Positions 14,601 through 22,286 of a stretch of 22,286 nt of DNA are shown piece by piece. The DNA is taken from assembly GCA_016708585.1 (NCBI GenBank), contig JADJFK010000033.1, positions 1 through 22,286 of the forward strand, written 5' to 3'. The notes under the pieces are model-generated. The model worked only from the letters and a program-made list of their open reading frames with translations, was not told where the DNA came from and did not search any database. A program made the translations under genes and the position numbers. How positions within the stretch are numbered: position 1 is the first letter of the stretch; every line of letters starts with the position of its first letter. Source of the DNA: Sulfuritalea sp. (lineage in GTDB: Bacteria > Pseudomonadota > Gammaproteobacteria > Burkholderiales > Rhodocyclaceae).

Positions 14601-17600
14601 CTTTGTCCACGCTTTGACGTGTTGCAGCAGCTTATAGATATCCCGCGCCACTTCGGGGTTCGTCTCAATGCCCGCCAGCGTAGCCGCGTGCGTCAGTTCG
14701 TGCAGCACAAGCTCACGAAGCGCCGGCTGGTCATTAAATACTGCCGGTGACAGGTAAATCAGTTCTTCGCTAGGCGCGTACATGCCATTGTGTTCAGCGG
14801 CATGCGTCATCGACACTTCGATAGTACCCGGCACATTGCCAAGCACTTGCAGCACCTTGTTAGCCAGCGATTTCTGTAGCGCGTTGTCAAACTGCCCAAC
14901 AAGCCACTCACCAGCTTGCAAGAATGTCATCCCATTCAGCGGGTGTTTTCTAGCTTCGTTGAGTTGCTTGATTGTCGGTGCAACACCGGGGGCGCGGCCA
15001 GAAAAATACACATCCGGCGACGTACCAAATCCTGAGATGTCGTCATCGGCTTCGTAATCTGTCGGTGCCTCGTCACGCGCCTTCTGTTTAGCCAGTGCCT
15101 TAGCCAGCGCTGATTCTTCCTTGGCAGTCAGCTTCTTGGTGTTAGACGCACGCGCCTTCATCGTAACTTCACGACTCTCAGGCGTACCTGTGCGCATATT
15201 CAACGGCGCGGAAGTCTGCTCACGCATCACCGGCTGTTGACGGAACGTACGCTTCTTGCCAACATTGTCGAGTGCCAGTTTCCGTGCACCCAACTGCGCC
15301 AAGATAGCCTGCAGTTCTTTCTCAAGCGGTTTCTGTGCACGCTTGTTGGGTGCAGCTTGAATCTCGGCGCGCTTGTCGTCGGCTTGCTTTGTCAGCGCAT
15401 CAATCTCAGCCTGGATCGTTGCACGTGCAGCATCATTCACTGCCTTAGTGGCAGCGCGTTCTTCAGCGGCTTGCTCCCGGGCTTCTTCCCGCGCTGCCCG
15501 GGTGGCTTCATCCTGCTCGGTGATCGACGGGATACGCTCGATGTCGCGGGTCACGCGCCCGTACTGGTCGCGCTTCGACTTGACCCGGGTGCCAGGGAGC
15601 CCCAGACCTTGCTGCAAGGGGCGCAGCGCATCTGCCTGCGCAGCGAAATTCGTTTGGGTAGCTTCGGCTTGCGCCAGGGCTTCTTTCTGCCGGCGCAATT
15701 CTGCCGCCTGCTGTGTTGCCGGCGTTCCGCGTGCTGTCTCAACAGTGCCTTTTTCTACATCAACGACGTAGCCTTGCTCGCGCAACTGGTTGGCAAAGTA
15801 GTCGAGATTCAGCTTTTCAAACGCAACAGTCTTGTCGGTAGCAGCTTCTGCATTGAGATTCGCACCGTTCCACGACTCGCGTACTTGGTCACGAATTTCT
15901 TCAAGCGTCTTAGACGCTGCATCGAGGCGCTGTTCTTCGAGCGCAATGCGCTGCTCAAGCACATCAATCTGTTCTTTGGCGAGGCGGTTCATGCCCGGAA
16001 CCATGCCGGCCAGCACGAGGCGCAACCCCTCGGCACCTTCTTCGTTTTCTAGCTCGGCTTCCTTCTTGGCAATCTCGCGCTTCTGCCGATCCAACTCAAG
16101 CTTGGCAGCATCTTTCTGTGCAGTCAGTTCACGCAACCACGTGAACGCACCCTGTACAGCCGTTTCAGCTTCTTGCTGCCGCGCTTGCATCTCAGGCGTC
16201 ATTGCCTGATTCTTCAGATTACCAAGAGCGCGAAGCACTGCTTCTTGGTATGCGCGCCGAACTGCTTGAACTTGTTGCTTGATCTTGTCGCGTGCAAGTT
16301 CTTCAGCGGTTTTTGGCCCTTTAGTAGGTGCAACAACTGCACCTTTTTCCGCCCGTTCCGCTTGTAGCGCCGCCATCTCGGCTTCACGCGTTTCATCAAG
16401 CTCAACAGGACCCGCTTTTTTAGCTTCTTTAACCCAAGCAAAGTCACTCAACCGCGCGTCGATAGCGTCAAGCCGGTTCTTCAAATCAACGCGTTCTTTC
16501 TCGGAACGCGCGTCGAGGGCATCCCAAGCAGCCTTGATAGCACGCGCTTGCTCAACAGCCTTGCGCCCCGCCTTGACTTCCGGTGCCTTCTCAAAGTTAG
16601 CTGCAGTGGCACGGAAGAACCCAAGGTCGCCTTGCAGACGCGCATATTCCTTGCGCATGGCCCGCACATCGGCGTCGATACCTACCTTCTTGTCGTCTTG
16701 CAGAATCTTGATGGCTTTTTCAAGCCCACTGATGCGCTTGGCTGCAGAGACACCTTCTTTCAATGACTGAAACTTGCCTGCTTTTAGATCAGCGACTTGC
16801 TTTTCAAGTTTCGCAATACGCTCACGCGTGGCTTCTTGTTTTTGCTCAAGAGGCGCGGGGTCGAACAGGCTTTGTTGGCCTTCAACAGCTTCACCCGGTG
16901 GCGGCATCTGTCCCCGCAACGTGCTTACGGGTTGTCCGCCTTTACGCGGTCGAGAAATGTTGCCTTCATTTTTGACGGTTGTGTATGTAAATTGTCTGCC
17001 GACATTTGCTGCAATTTCTCTAAGCAGCTTGTCGTTTTGCGTGCGTTCCTTACGCCCTTCGATGACGCGTGTAGACAGTTCTTCTGCTGCATCAAGCAGC
17101 CCTGCCGTGAACCGCTGCCCTTCTATATCTGAAACAACGTCGGTGCCGCCTTGCCCCGCGTCAATAGCGTCTTTGGCAGCTTGCAACCCACGTGTAATTG
17201 AAGGAAGCGTATCGCGTGTAGTGAGTGCGCGTTCAATCAAGTTCCCTACATACTCACGCCGACGACGTAGTTCTCCACCACGAGTCTGTGCCGTTTCCCC
17301 CCGCGCCTCAGCAGTTTTCGCTGCTTCCGACGTGGCAAACTGCATGCGCAGCGGCTGCTCAACACGCTGACCTTCTTCCCGCACGGACACCAGCGGCGCT
17401 ACGATGCGGTTGATCTGATCCTGAAAAACTTCAGTGGCTGCACGGTACGCGCCCAGGCGCCGCTCTGCCAACGGGCGCGGGTCAAACTTCTCCATCTCGG
17501 CGCCACGAACAAGCTCAGTGCCGCGCATCTGTGCAGGCACCTTGACACGTTCTTCTTCCGCCATTTCTTTAGGCAGGGCACCAGCACGAGTAACCCACTC

Positions 17601-19976
17601 GTTGAACACACGCTGAATTTCTGCAGCGGCTTGAAGCGCTTCTCGTTCTGTCAGTGCCTTGCCAAACGCAGCACGTGTAATGGCTGCTTCCTGAATCACT
17701 GCCTGCACGTACTGTTGACGCGCCTTGCTGATCTGGTTACGCAGCGTCTCTGGTGTAGAACTGGCAGACCCCCGGGCTTCTGGGTTACGGGAACCAAGTG
17801 TGCGGTTAGCAGCAAGATCATCAATCAGGAACGCGACATCTGCCATCGCTCCTTCTTGTTTCTTGCGTTCTTGTACGATGCCGCCAGCAACGGGGGTAGT
17901 GTCAACAAGCCCAAGCAGCGTAGTATTTGCCTTCTCACGACGCGCTGCTGCAGCCATCGCAGCTTCTTTGTTACCCGAGCGCGATGCCGTGTCGAGGTCT
18001 TTGTCGGCCATATCCCGCTCTGCATAGAGCGAGTCAACACGGTCGAGGATACTACCGGCGTTGTGAACCGGGCGCACACCTTCAGGCAGCGTTACCTTGC
18101 GCGGGCCTGTTTCGTTCCCTTCACCAAGCGCCTTCTCAAAGACATTATCAAGATAGTCGAAATTCTGCTCGCCTGTGTTCTGGAATTCTTCCTGTTCCGC
18201 CATCGACTCCTTCAGCATAGCCAAAGGATCAGTTTCTTTTGTCGCCGTAGTAGCCTGCGCAGTCAAATCGGCTTGACGCTGTTGCATCGTTGCCGTCAGA
18301 TCAGCCTTCTGCGCTTTCTCAAAATCCTTAGCCGCTGTCTTGATCAAAAGCGCAGACGAAGCCGGGTCCATCCCAGGCAATGTCAACTTGTGCTTCTGCG
18401 CCGCAGCAACCAGTTCAGGTGTCAGCTTCTCAAGCACATCGGCAGCAGTGATGTTGCCGCCTGTGATGTTGGCGTAGTTCTGCAAACCCGCCATGATGCT
18501 AGCGAGTTCTTTCTTTGTCTGTTCAACTTCAGGCGCTGGTTTATTGAGCGCTTCGGCCTGTTGCGCCGCAATCTTTTCCCGAATCGCTTTCAACGACGTT
18601 GGCGACCCAGCGCTCACTGTCGGTTCTGCCAGCAACGACTCCATCATGAAGTCTTGCGGGTCTTTCTTAGCGCGTTCAATCTCAGGACGGCGCGCAACGA
18701 ATTCTTCTTTCAGCTTCTCTGTGTCTTTGACAAGCTTGCGTTTCTGTTCTTCAAGCTGCTTCTTCTCAAGCGCTTCAGCCGATGTCGAATCAGGCTTCCC
18801 GTACGCCTTGATGCGCGCCGTCAGGTCGGCCAGGGTCTTGTTCCGCTCTTGGAACTTACTGTCCAGTTCAAGAAGATACTGAGGGGTATCTTTAGCCGCC
18901 TCAACCTGTTTCTTTTTCTCTTCTTCCTGAGACGCAGCCGCCTCGGATTCCGCGTCTTCAACGGCCCGAGCCTCGGTCTTGAGTTTCCGCGCTTCCTGCT
19001 GCCCACTGTACGCGCCAGTGGCGCCGCCCATGAGCCCGCCGAGAATGGCGCCGGTAGTGGCCCGAGAGCCTACGCCCCGGGTGGTGTCCACCGTGGGATC
19101 GACTGACTGTTCCCCGACGTTGGCGAAGTACGCGCCGCTGCCTTCTTCGGCGGCTTCCTGTACTGACTCACCCAGACCCGTGCGGCCAGCGCCGCGCAGT
19201 GCCGTCTTGGCGGGGTTCATACCCATCAGCGCCTTCTCGGCACCGGGCAGGAATGCCATCGTCGCGCCGGATACCGCACCGGCTTTCAGTGCAGCCTTGC
19301 GTGCCTCGCCAAGCGCCCGCTCGTGCGCAGCCTCGGGCGTGAACCCCTTGGCAACAGCAGCCTTGTACACACGGTCGTATGTCTCGGCACCGACATCGGC
19401 ACCCTGCATAGTGGCACCAGCACCGGCAGCACCGGCTACGCCTGCGCGTTTGAGTCCCTCTTTGCCGATACCCTTGACAAGCGCCTTGGCGCCCAACTGA
19501 GCGCCCAGACCCGAGCCCATTGTGGCGGCGAGCATCGGAATCTGCTCAACCAGCATACCCAGAGTGACACCGGGATTGCTGGCGTATTGCTTGAGTGTTT
19601 CTGTAACTTCAGCAGTCAAGCCGAGTTTCTCGGCTTCCTGAATCGCAAGCGCGATCTTCAGTTCCTGTTCTTTGCGTTCTTCCGACTTGAGCGACTGACC
19701 GTAGTCTTTGATACCTTGACCGGCTTTGACAAGCGCGTTGTCAGGCGCAGCTAGGCCAGCAAGACCCGCGAGTTGTCCCGGAACCTGAACTACATTGCCA
19801 ACACCGGAGATGAGAGAGCCGATGTTGTTGTACCCGCCTTTACTTGCGGGTTGAACTTGGCCTTTGTATGCATCTGGGTATTTTTGTTTGGCAAGCGCAT
19901 CTGCTTGGTCAAACGGCATGTCTGACGGCACTTCGACAAACGTGCCATCAGGTAGTTCAAAGTCGCGGTATCCCAT
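11658..19976 (-). CDS. Giant 2772-residue virion/ejection protein with zincin metalloprotease motif (T7 gp16-like role)
   Basis: The N-terminus (FELPDGTFVEVPSDMPFDQA, 1-37) resembles openings of large phage internal virion proteins. Residues about 130-330 hold Ala/Gly-rich hydrophobic helices that could insert in membrane (LAATMGSGLGAQLGAKAL, GAILGGLMGGATGAY). About 330-1620 is mainly long charged coiled coil. A metalloprotease-like domain follows with H1759-ELT-H1763 and E1820 in HEFVADTF as likely third ligand. The C-terminal part (about 2280-2500) has RNPLYMFRQLVRDPLSAW, like large polyvalent protein-associated domains, and a hydrophobic MIGGITMMYAMAMG stretch. I infer a protein stored in the virion and ejected into the host with DNA. 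The start is ATG 19976, 3 bases after the upstream stop; a weak AGGCAGG lies upstream. The reading frame is uninterrupted for 8.3 kb. Confidence 0.85.
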   Translation of the reverse strand: MGYRDFELPDGTFVEVPSDMPFDQADALAKQKYPDAYKGQVQPASKGGYNNIGSLISGVGNVVQVPGQLAGLAGLAAPDNALVKAGQGIKDYGQSLKSEERKEQELKIALAIQEAEKLGLTAEVTETLKQYASNPGVTLGMLVEQIPMLAATMGSGLGAQLGAKALVKGIGKEGLKRAGVAGAAGAGATMQGADVGAETYDRVYKAAVAKGFTPEAAHERALGEARKAALKAGAVSGATMAFLPGAEKALMGMNPAKTALRGAGRTGLGESVQEAAEEGSGAYFANVGEQSVDPTVDTTRGVGSRATTGAILGGLMGGATGAYSGQQEARKLKTEARAVEDAESEAAASQEEEKKKQVEAAKDTPQYLLELDSKFQERNKTLADLTARIKAYGKPDSTSAEALEKKQLEEQKRKLVKDTEKLKEEFVARRPEIERAKKDPQDFMMESLLAEPTVSAGSPTSLKAIREKIAAQQAEALNKPAPEVEQTKKELASIMAGLQNYANITGGNITAADVLEKLTPELVAAAQKHKLTLPGMDPASSALLIKTAAKDFEKAQKADLTATMQQRQADLTAQATTATKETDPLAMLKESMAEQEEFQNTGEQNFDYLDNVFEKALGEGNETGPRKVTLPEGVRPVHNAGSILDRVDSLYAERDMADKDLDTASRSGNKEAAMAAAARREKANTTLLGLVDTTPVAGGIVQERKKQEGAMADVAFLIDDLAANRTLGSRNPEARGSASSTPETLRNQISKARQQYVQAVIQEAAITRAAFGKALTEREALQAAAEIQRVFNEWVTRAGALPKEMAEEERVKVPAQMRGTELVRGAEMEKFDPRPLAERRLGAYRAATEVFQDQINRIVAPLVSVREEGQRVEQPLRMQFATSEAAKTAEARGETAQTRGGELRRRREYVGNLIERALTTRDTLPSITRGLQAAKDAIDAGQGGTDVVSDIEGQRFTAGLLDAAEELSTRVIEGRKERTQNDKLLREIAANVGRQFTYTTVKNEGNISRPRKGGQPVSTLRGQMPPPGEAVEGQQSLFDPAPLEQKQEATRERIAKLEKQVADLKAGKFQSLKEGVSAAKRISGLEKAIKILQDDKKVGIDADVRAMRKEYARLQGDLGFFRATAANFEKAPEVKAGRKAVEQARAIKAAWDALDARSEKERVDLKNRLDAIDARLSDFAWVKEAKKAGPVELDETREAEMAALQAERAEKGAVVAPTKGPKTAEELARDKIKQQVQAVRRAYQEAVLRALGNLKNQAMTPEMQARQQEAETAVQGAFTWLRELTAQKDAAKLELDRQKREIAKKEAELENEEGAEGLRLVLAGMVPGMNRLAKEQIDVLEQRIALEEQRLDAASKTLEEIRDQVRESWNGANLNAEAATDKTVAFEKLNLDYFANQLREQGYVVDVEKGTVETARGTPATQQAAELRRQKEALAQAEATQTNFAAQADALRPLQQGLGLPGTRVKSKRDQYGRVTRDIERIPSITEQDEATRAAREEAREQAAEERAATKAVNDAARATIQAEIDALTKQADDKRAEIQAAPNKRAQKPLEKELQAILAQLGARKLALDNVGKKRTFRQQPVMREQTSAPLNMRTGTPESREVTMKARASNTKKLTAKEESALAKALAKQKARDEAPTDYEADDDISGFGTSPDVYFSGRAPGVAPTIKQLNEARKHPLNGMTFLQAGEWLVGQFDNALQKSLANKVLQVLGNVPGTIEVSMTHAAEHNGMYAPSEELIYLSPAVFNDQPALRELVLHELTHAATLAGIETNPEVARDIYKLLQHVKAWTKTKEGQQYLSDHPEALDSGEVYAVTDVHEFVADTFSNPAFQEMLKQIPPQRGMLESIKNAWSAFINRIAALFGAKHPRELQTLTDAVAVAEQALLANWLEYETRDFKTDATFASPKRAYASPDIEEASNTFIGRDKSKLAAIREAASGLSIRTRFVDNYAALKEALKRGDATYAIQVTYDLMNYAQRNHMVQQSVMEGPPVRVKSKHKGKDVRMVEAQEGGPTLRRVSELLAAVKGFGDHQATSDAFTMYALAKRAQTRGWDRVFADTAIPPNASQATADKIRAENAKKAKARAQADALVADKNSPFLAAYKEYQDWNKGMLQFAQQAGVIKEEDFRRLASEGNYTPLFRKDKHGNLVLEIDQGRDITVGRLADEPHLQKLLGGSGQVMDFFTASVRNASVLVDAALHNIASREAALALEAMGAAHPISENEKNENTIEFRKDGDLQRFAVDTTDTAAADIPTDLLVKGFAGVPASLPGWVRMMGVPAQLLRKTVTRNPLYMFRQLVRDPLSAWLATGADMNPLTDTLAQVGKSLTGKSDKTLDRRGITGGMLFSENEMDIERIQNEAKKAPAWSWGYWMAKLDHAAMGADAITRRNVYQGALREGASEIQATLAAYEAMPFSKRGSSPSVRSLNHMVPFLSAAIQGWDVLYRSAFTKDMPLADRVNIRNKLLARGAMIGGITMMYAMAMGDDDVYKNANTAERLSNWFVKIPGTDITIKLPTPFEYGVLFKMIPEAIVRTLFQDKDFGDEMRMVGGALWQMVPNVVLPQGVIPLVEAQQNTSFFTGRPIEGRALQDIDIGLRADRNTSELSKLVGFDFEAFGTQWGISPKMLEHVLGQYTAGLYPAFAALIDTMLPAPTVDKPDRTLAELPLFKSALQQEDAGGQVNRLYDKIDKFTRYSETFKKLVETNPVEAQEYMADNAENIAKGGMAAKMKAAIDKISNAENVVRNSTMTAAQKKEALDNFKRVKTNLSSQFASAL

Positions 19977-19979
19977 AAT

Positions 19980-21476
19980 TTAGAGCCTGCCTCGCACTAC
20001 TTTACCGGGTGCAGCTTGTTGTGGCTGCGCTGTGGCACCAATACCAAGTCCCTGCTGCAGAAGTGCTTCTAGTGCAGGCGGGAATGTGCTTTCGTACGCT
20101 TGCTTGTACTCAAAGTTGAATCGACGTTGGAAGTCAGGATTCATCCTATTCAGCGGATCATCTGGTTTTCCGACCTTAGTTTCTGCTAGCTTACGCGCGT
20201 TATCCGCTGCCACCTGTTGTGTATTGAGAAGACGTTGGAACTTCTGTTGATCCACACCATCTTTCCGAATTTCCGCCTGTAGCCTATTTGCTTCCCGTTG
20301 GATCGCAGCAGACTGAGCGGCAATCCGTTCAGTCATTGCCATCTTCTCACGATCCAGAATTTCTGCATTCCCGAATCGAGTCGCTTCGTTCTGCGCTTGA
20401 AGTACGCGAATGGCTTGCTGGTTAGTTGCATCAGCCCGTTCCGCGCCCCACTTGGAATTCGCAAGATAGTCGGCTTTAGCTTCTGCACCGACTTGAATGC
20501 CAAGCTGCGTAGCCATCTTTTCCCGTTCGTCCAGATACGCACGCCGTTTCTCGGCCTTCGCTTCCTTAGCATCAACATAGTCAGCCGCTGCACTGCCGAA
20601 CACAGCACCAAACCCGGTGCCGTTCTTGGTCCCCAACATACCCCGCCCAAATGCAGCAAGCCCAGCACCTTCTTCCGCTTCACGAAGTTCTTTTATGCGA
20701 ACCGGATCGGGTGTTTTATATCTTTCCGCTTCTTCGCCAAGTTGTGCGTTCTTCGGAATATCAAGCTTGTACTGATCGGGTTTCGCCAGTTCACCCATCT
20801 TCTCGTATTCACCTAACTTAGCGGGCGCATACTTAGCCAACGGATTCACGCCAGCACTACCAACCCCACGTGCGGCGGCAGGCGCAACGATCTGCGGTGG
20901 TGCGATGACGGGCGCCCCTGGCTTGAGTTCGCCTTCAACAGGATTTGTAGCGCGGCCTTTTTCTGTGCCAACACGTTCCGCTACATCGGGCTTTGTTGCT
21001 TCGGTGCCTTTGGGTAGCTTGTAGTTATTTCCTTCATTGCCGTAGTTGAATTCATCTTCAGTGCGCCTGCGCCCTGCAAGACCGCGCCGCGTTTCTTCCT
21101 TTAGGTTATCCCACCCAGGACCAAACATCTGCCGAAAGTAATTTGCAATCTTGGCGTTAACGGCGTCTGTACCTACTGGCCCACCACCCGCAAACTGACG
21201 AACGGGTTGTGGCATCCCTTGTCTCATCGGCCCCATAGCACCAATCCCTGCCTGTGCAGGCGGTGCAGCTTGAGCCAACACCTGATCCTTGACGGTGCCT
21301 TGTGGGACTTGTGCGCCAGTACCGCGCTGCTGATCTGTCAGCGCTTTGAGGGCTGCGATGACCATGTACGAGGGGGCAATGCTTTGCATCTGCCCTTGAG
21401 CCATAGCGCCAAGTGCCTGCGGACCCAACTTCATCAGGTCACTCATGGAGACAGACTGCCTACCAACGATGCTCAT
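19980..21476 (-). CDS. Internal virion / ejection protein, 498 residues (T7 gp15-like position)
   Basis: The N-terminal segment (about 8-48) reads SVSMSDLMKLGPQALGAMAQGQ and then SYMVIAALKALTDQQ, a helical scaffold-like pattern. It is followed by a flexible Gln/Pro/Gly-rich part with QFAGGGPV near residue 93, a signature often seen in podovirus internal proteins. The C-terminal part (about 300-440) is long charged coiled coil (EKMATQLGIQVGAEAKADY, then REANRLQAEIRKDGVDQQ). There is no enzyme motif or signal peptide. ATG 21476 overlaps the upstream stop (ATGA), and the giant protein gene follows 3 bases after its TAA, so the three are one operon. I infer a middle component of the DNA ejection tube; no specific family is proven. 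Confidence 0.7.
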   Translation of the reverse strand: MSIVGRQSVSMSDLMKLGPQALGAMAQGQMQSIAPSYMVIAALKALTDQQRGTGAQVPQGTVKDQVLAQAAPPAQAGIGAMGPMRQGMPQPVRQFAGGGPVGTDAVNAKIANYFRQMFGPGWDNLKEETRRGLAGRRRTEDEFNYGNEGNNYKLPKGTEATKPDVAERVGTEKGRATNPVEGELKPGAPVIAPPQIVAPAAARGVGSAGVNPLAKYAPAKLGEYEKMGELAKPDQYKLDIPKNAQLGEEAERYKTPDPVRIKELREAEEGAGLAAFGRGMLGTKNGTGFGAVFGSAAADYVDAKEAKAEKRRAYLDEREKMATQLGIQVGAEAKADYLANSKWGAERADATNQQAIRVLQAQNEATRFGNAEILDREKMAMTERIAAQSAAIQREANRLQAEIRKDGVDQQKFQRLLNTQQVAADNARKLAETKVGKPDDPLNRMNPDFQRRFNFEYKQAYESTFPPALEALLQQGLGIGATAQPQQAAPGKVVRGRL

Positions 21477-22286
21477 TTCCCGCCCCCGATCATATACCCA
21501 CCAATACCGCTACTGATTAGCTGCTGCGCCAGCGTCGGTGCGGGAGTTGTGTTTGCAGTCGTTGTTTGCGTCATCGGCAACCCCTGATACCCAGACTGCA
21601 TGATTCTGGCCTGCGTCAACGGATGGTCGCGCTGCTCAAGGAAATTCTGGTAGCCTGTATCGAGCCCTTGCTGCTCCCAACCTTGTTGCTGGTTGCCGAT
21701 GCCCATGAGTCCTTGATTCTGCGCAAGCTGATTCTGAAACGTAGTCTGCCCGATGTTCGCCAATGTGTTTCCTGCGCCCATAGCGCCAGTATACGCGCCT
21801 GTTGCTGCGGTACGGTCAGCGTTGAACTGTCCTTGCGCATTTGTGTACGCGCTTTGCAGACCCGTAGCTTGAATGTCGCCAAGATTTTGATTCAGATTAC
21901 GGTAGTTTTCCGCATCGACAATAGCGTGCCTGTCGCCACCGAACCCGCCAGCACGGTATGCCGCTGATTGAACCCCCGCTTGTTGTTTCCCAAAATCGCG
22001 CATCGCTTCGCGCTTCTGAATGTCCACCACACTCTGCATGTATGGCGACATATAGTGGTCAGCCTGTGACTGATCCCACCGCTGATTGCCTTGGGCTAGA
22101 AGCCCTTGCGCTGCTTGCCCGACGATACCCCCGCCTTGAGTGCGCATCGGGTTGTTGGGGTCAAGATTTCGGAACCCCTCAAATCCAGCTAGCTGATCTT
22201 CGTTGAAGTTTGCAACACGTTGACCAGAATACGGCATGTATTCTTCATTGGCAAACGCTTCAAACTTGTCAAGCGTACGATCAACA
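21473..22286 (-). CDS. Partial internal virion protein, Gln/Gly/Ala-rich (T7 gp14-like position)
   Basis: This is 5'-truncated by the window edge: the frame is open from 22285, and the residues before M at 22237 (VDRTLDKFEAFANEEY) look like real coding sequence, so that ATG is internal. The protein is rich in Gln, Gly, Asn and Ala with a helical repeat-like texture (QSAAYRAGGFGGDRHAIVDAE; GLQSAYTNAQGQFNADRTAATGAY; TFQNQLAQNQGLMGIGNQQQGW) and a Gly-rich end GIGGYMIGGGK. Proteins of this make-up occur just before the large coiled-coil virion genes in podovirus-like phages, comparable in place to T7 gp14. No enzyme motif is seen. Role in DNA ejection is inferred from order and composition. Confidence 0.7.
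   Translation of the reverse strand, partial: VDRTLDKFEAFANEEYMPYSGQRVANFNEDQLAGFEGFRNLDPNNPMRTQGGGIVGQAAQGLLAQGNQRWDQSQADHYMSPYMQSVVDIQKREAMRDFGKQQAGVQSAAYRAGGFGGDRHAIVDAENYRNLNQNLGDIQATGLQSAYTNAQGQFNADRTAATGAYTGAMGAGNTLANIGQTTFQNQLAQNQGLMGIGNQQQGWEQQGLDTGYQNFLEQRDHPLTQARIMQSGYQGLPMTQTTTANTTPAPTLAQQLISSGIGGYMIGGGK

Noticed and set aside
15237..16052. 271-residue + strand open frame
   Set aside because: It is antisense to the coiled-coil part of the giant gene; its composition is a mirror of Ala/Glu/Lys codons and no domain is seen.
17631..19106. 491-residue + strand open frame
   Set aside because: It is antisense to the giant virion gene, has low-complexity Arg/Leu/Phe-rich composition and no start signal. 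It is a shadow of the biased codons on the other strand.

Overview
This window looks like part of a tailed phage genome (or a prophage / metagenomic phage contig), most likely a podovirus-like phage of a Gram-negative host. The evidence is a dense set of short overlapping genes, a phage replication module, one phage tRNA, and a set of very large virion proteins laid out like the T7 ejection proteins gp14-gp15-gp16. I see no insertion sequence, integrase, rRNA or CRISPR array.

Layout. About 1-11.7 kb is on the + strand and holds early/replication genes: a family A DNA polymerase (5' end outside the window, 3' end frame-disrupted), tRNA-Thr(TGT), small unknown ORFs including a 38-residue membrane peptide, a Cas4/RecB-like PD-(D/E)XK nuclease, two small unknown proteins, a winged-helix-like protein, an HNH-like protein, a roughly 200-nt structured non-coding stretch, an SNF2-like helicase, a cluster of five short ORFs, an SSB-like protein with an acidic tail, a clear terminator, and an AEP-type primase plus DUF927-like helicase that are in different reading frames. 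A small ORF ends the + strand block. From 22.3 kb down to 11.66 kb the - strand carries three consecutive virion genes: a partial glutamine/glycine-rich protein, a 498-residue coiled-coil protein and a 2772-residue giant protein with an HELTH zincin motif. The two blocks converge on a hairpin terminator at about 11.6 kb.

Most interesting content. Two neighbouring short genes at 6992-7504 match anti-defence families: an Acb2-like (anti-CBASS cyclic-nucleotide sponge) protein and a DUF2829/Tad2-like (anti-Thoeris signal sponge) protein. They are co-transcribed with two unrecognised short ORFs (6245-6992) whose translation starts share an identical 24-nt direct repeat. Together this reads as a small signal-sequestering counter-defence cassette between helicase and SSB. 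The second theme is that three core replication genes (polymerase 3' end, SNF2 helicase 5' end, primase-helicase junction) all show local frame breaks, although the 8.3-kb giant gene is intact. These may be sequence errors, real splits or recoding.
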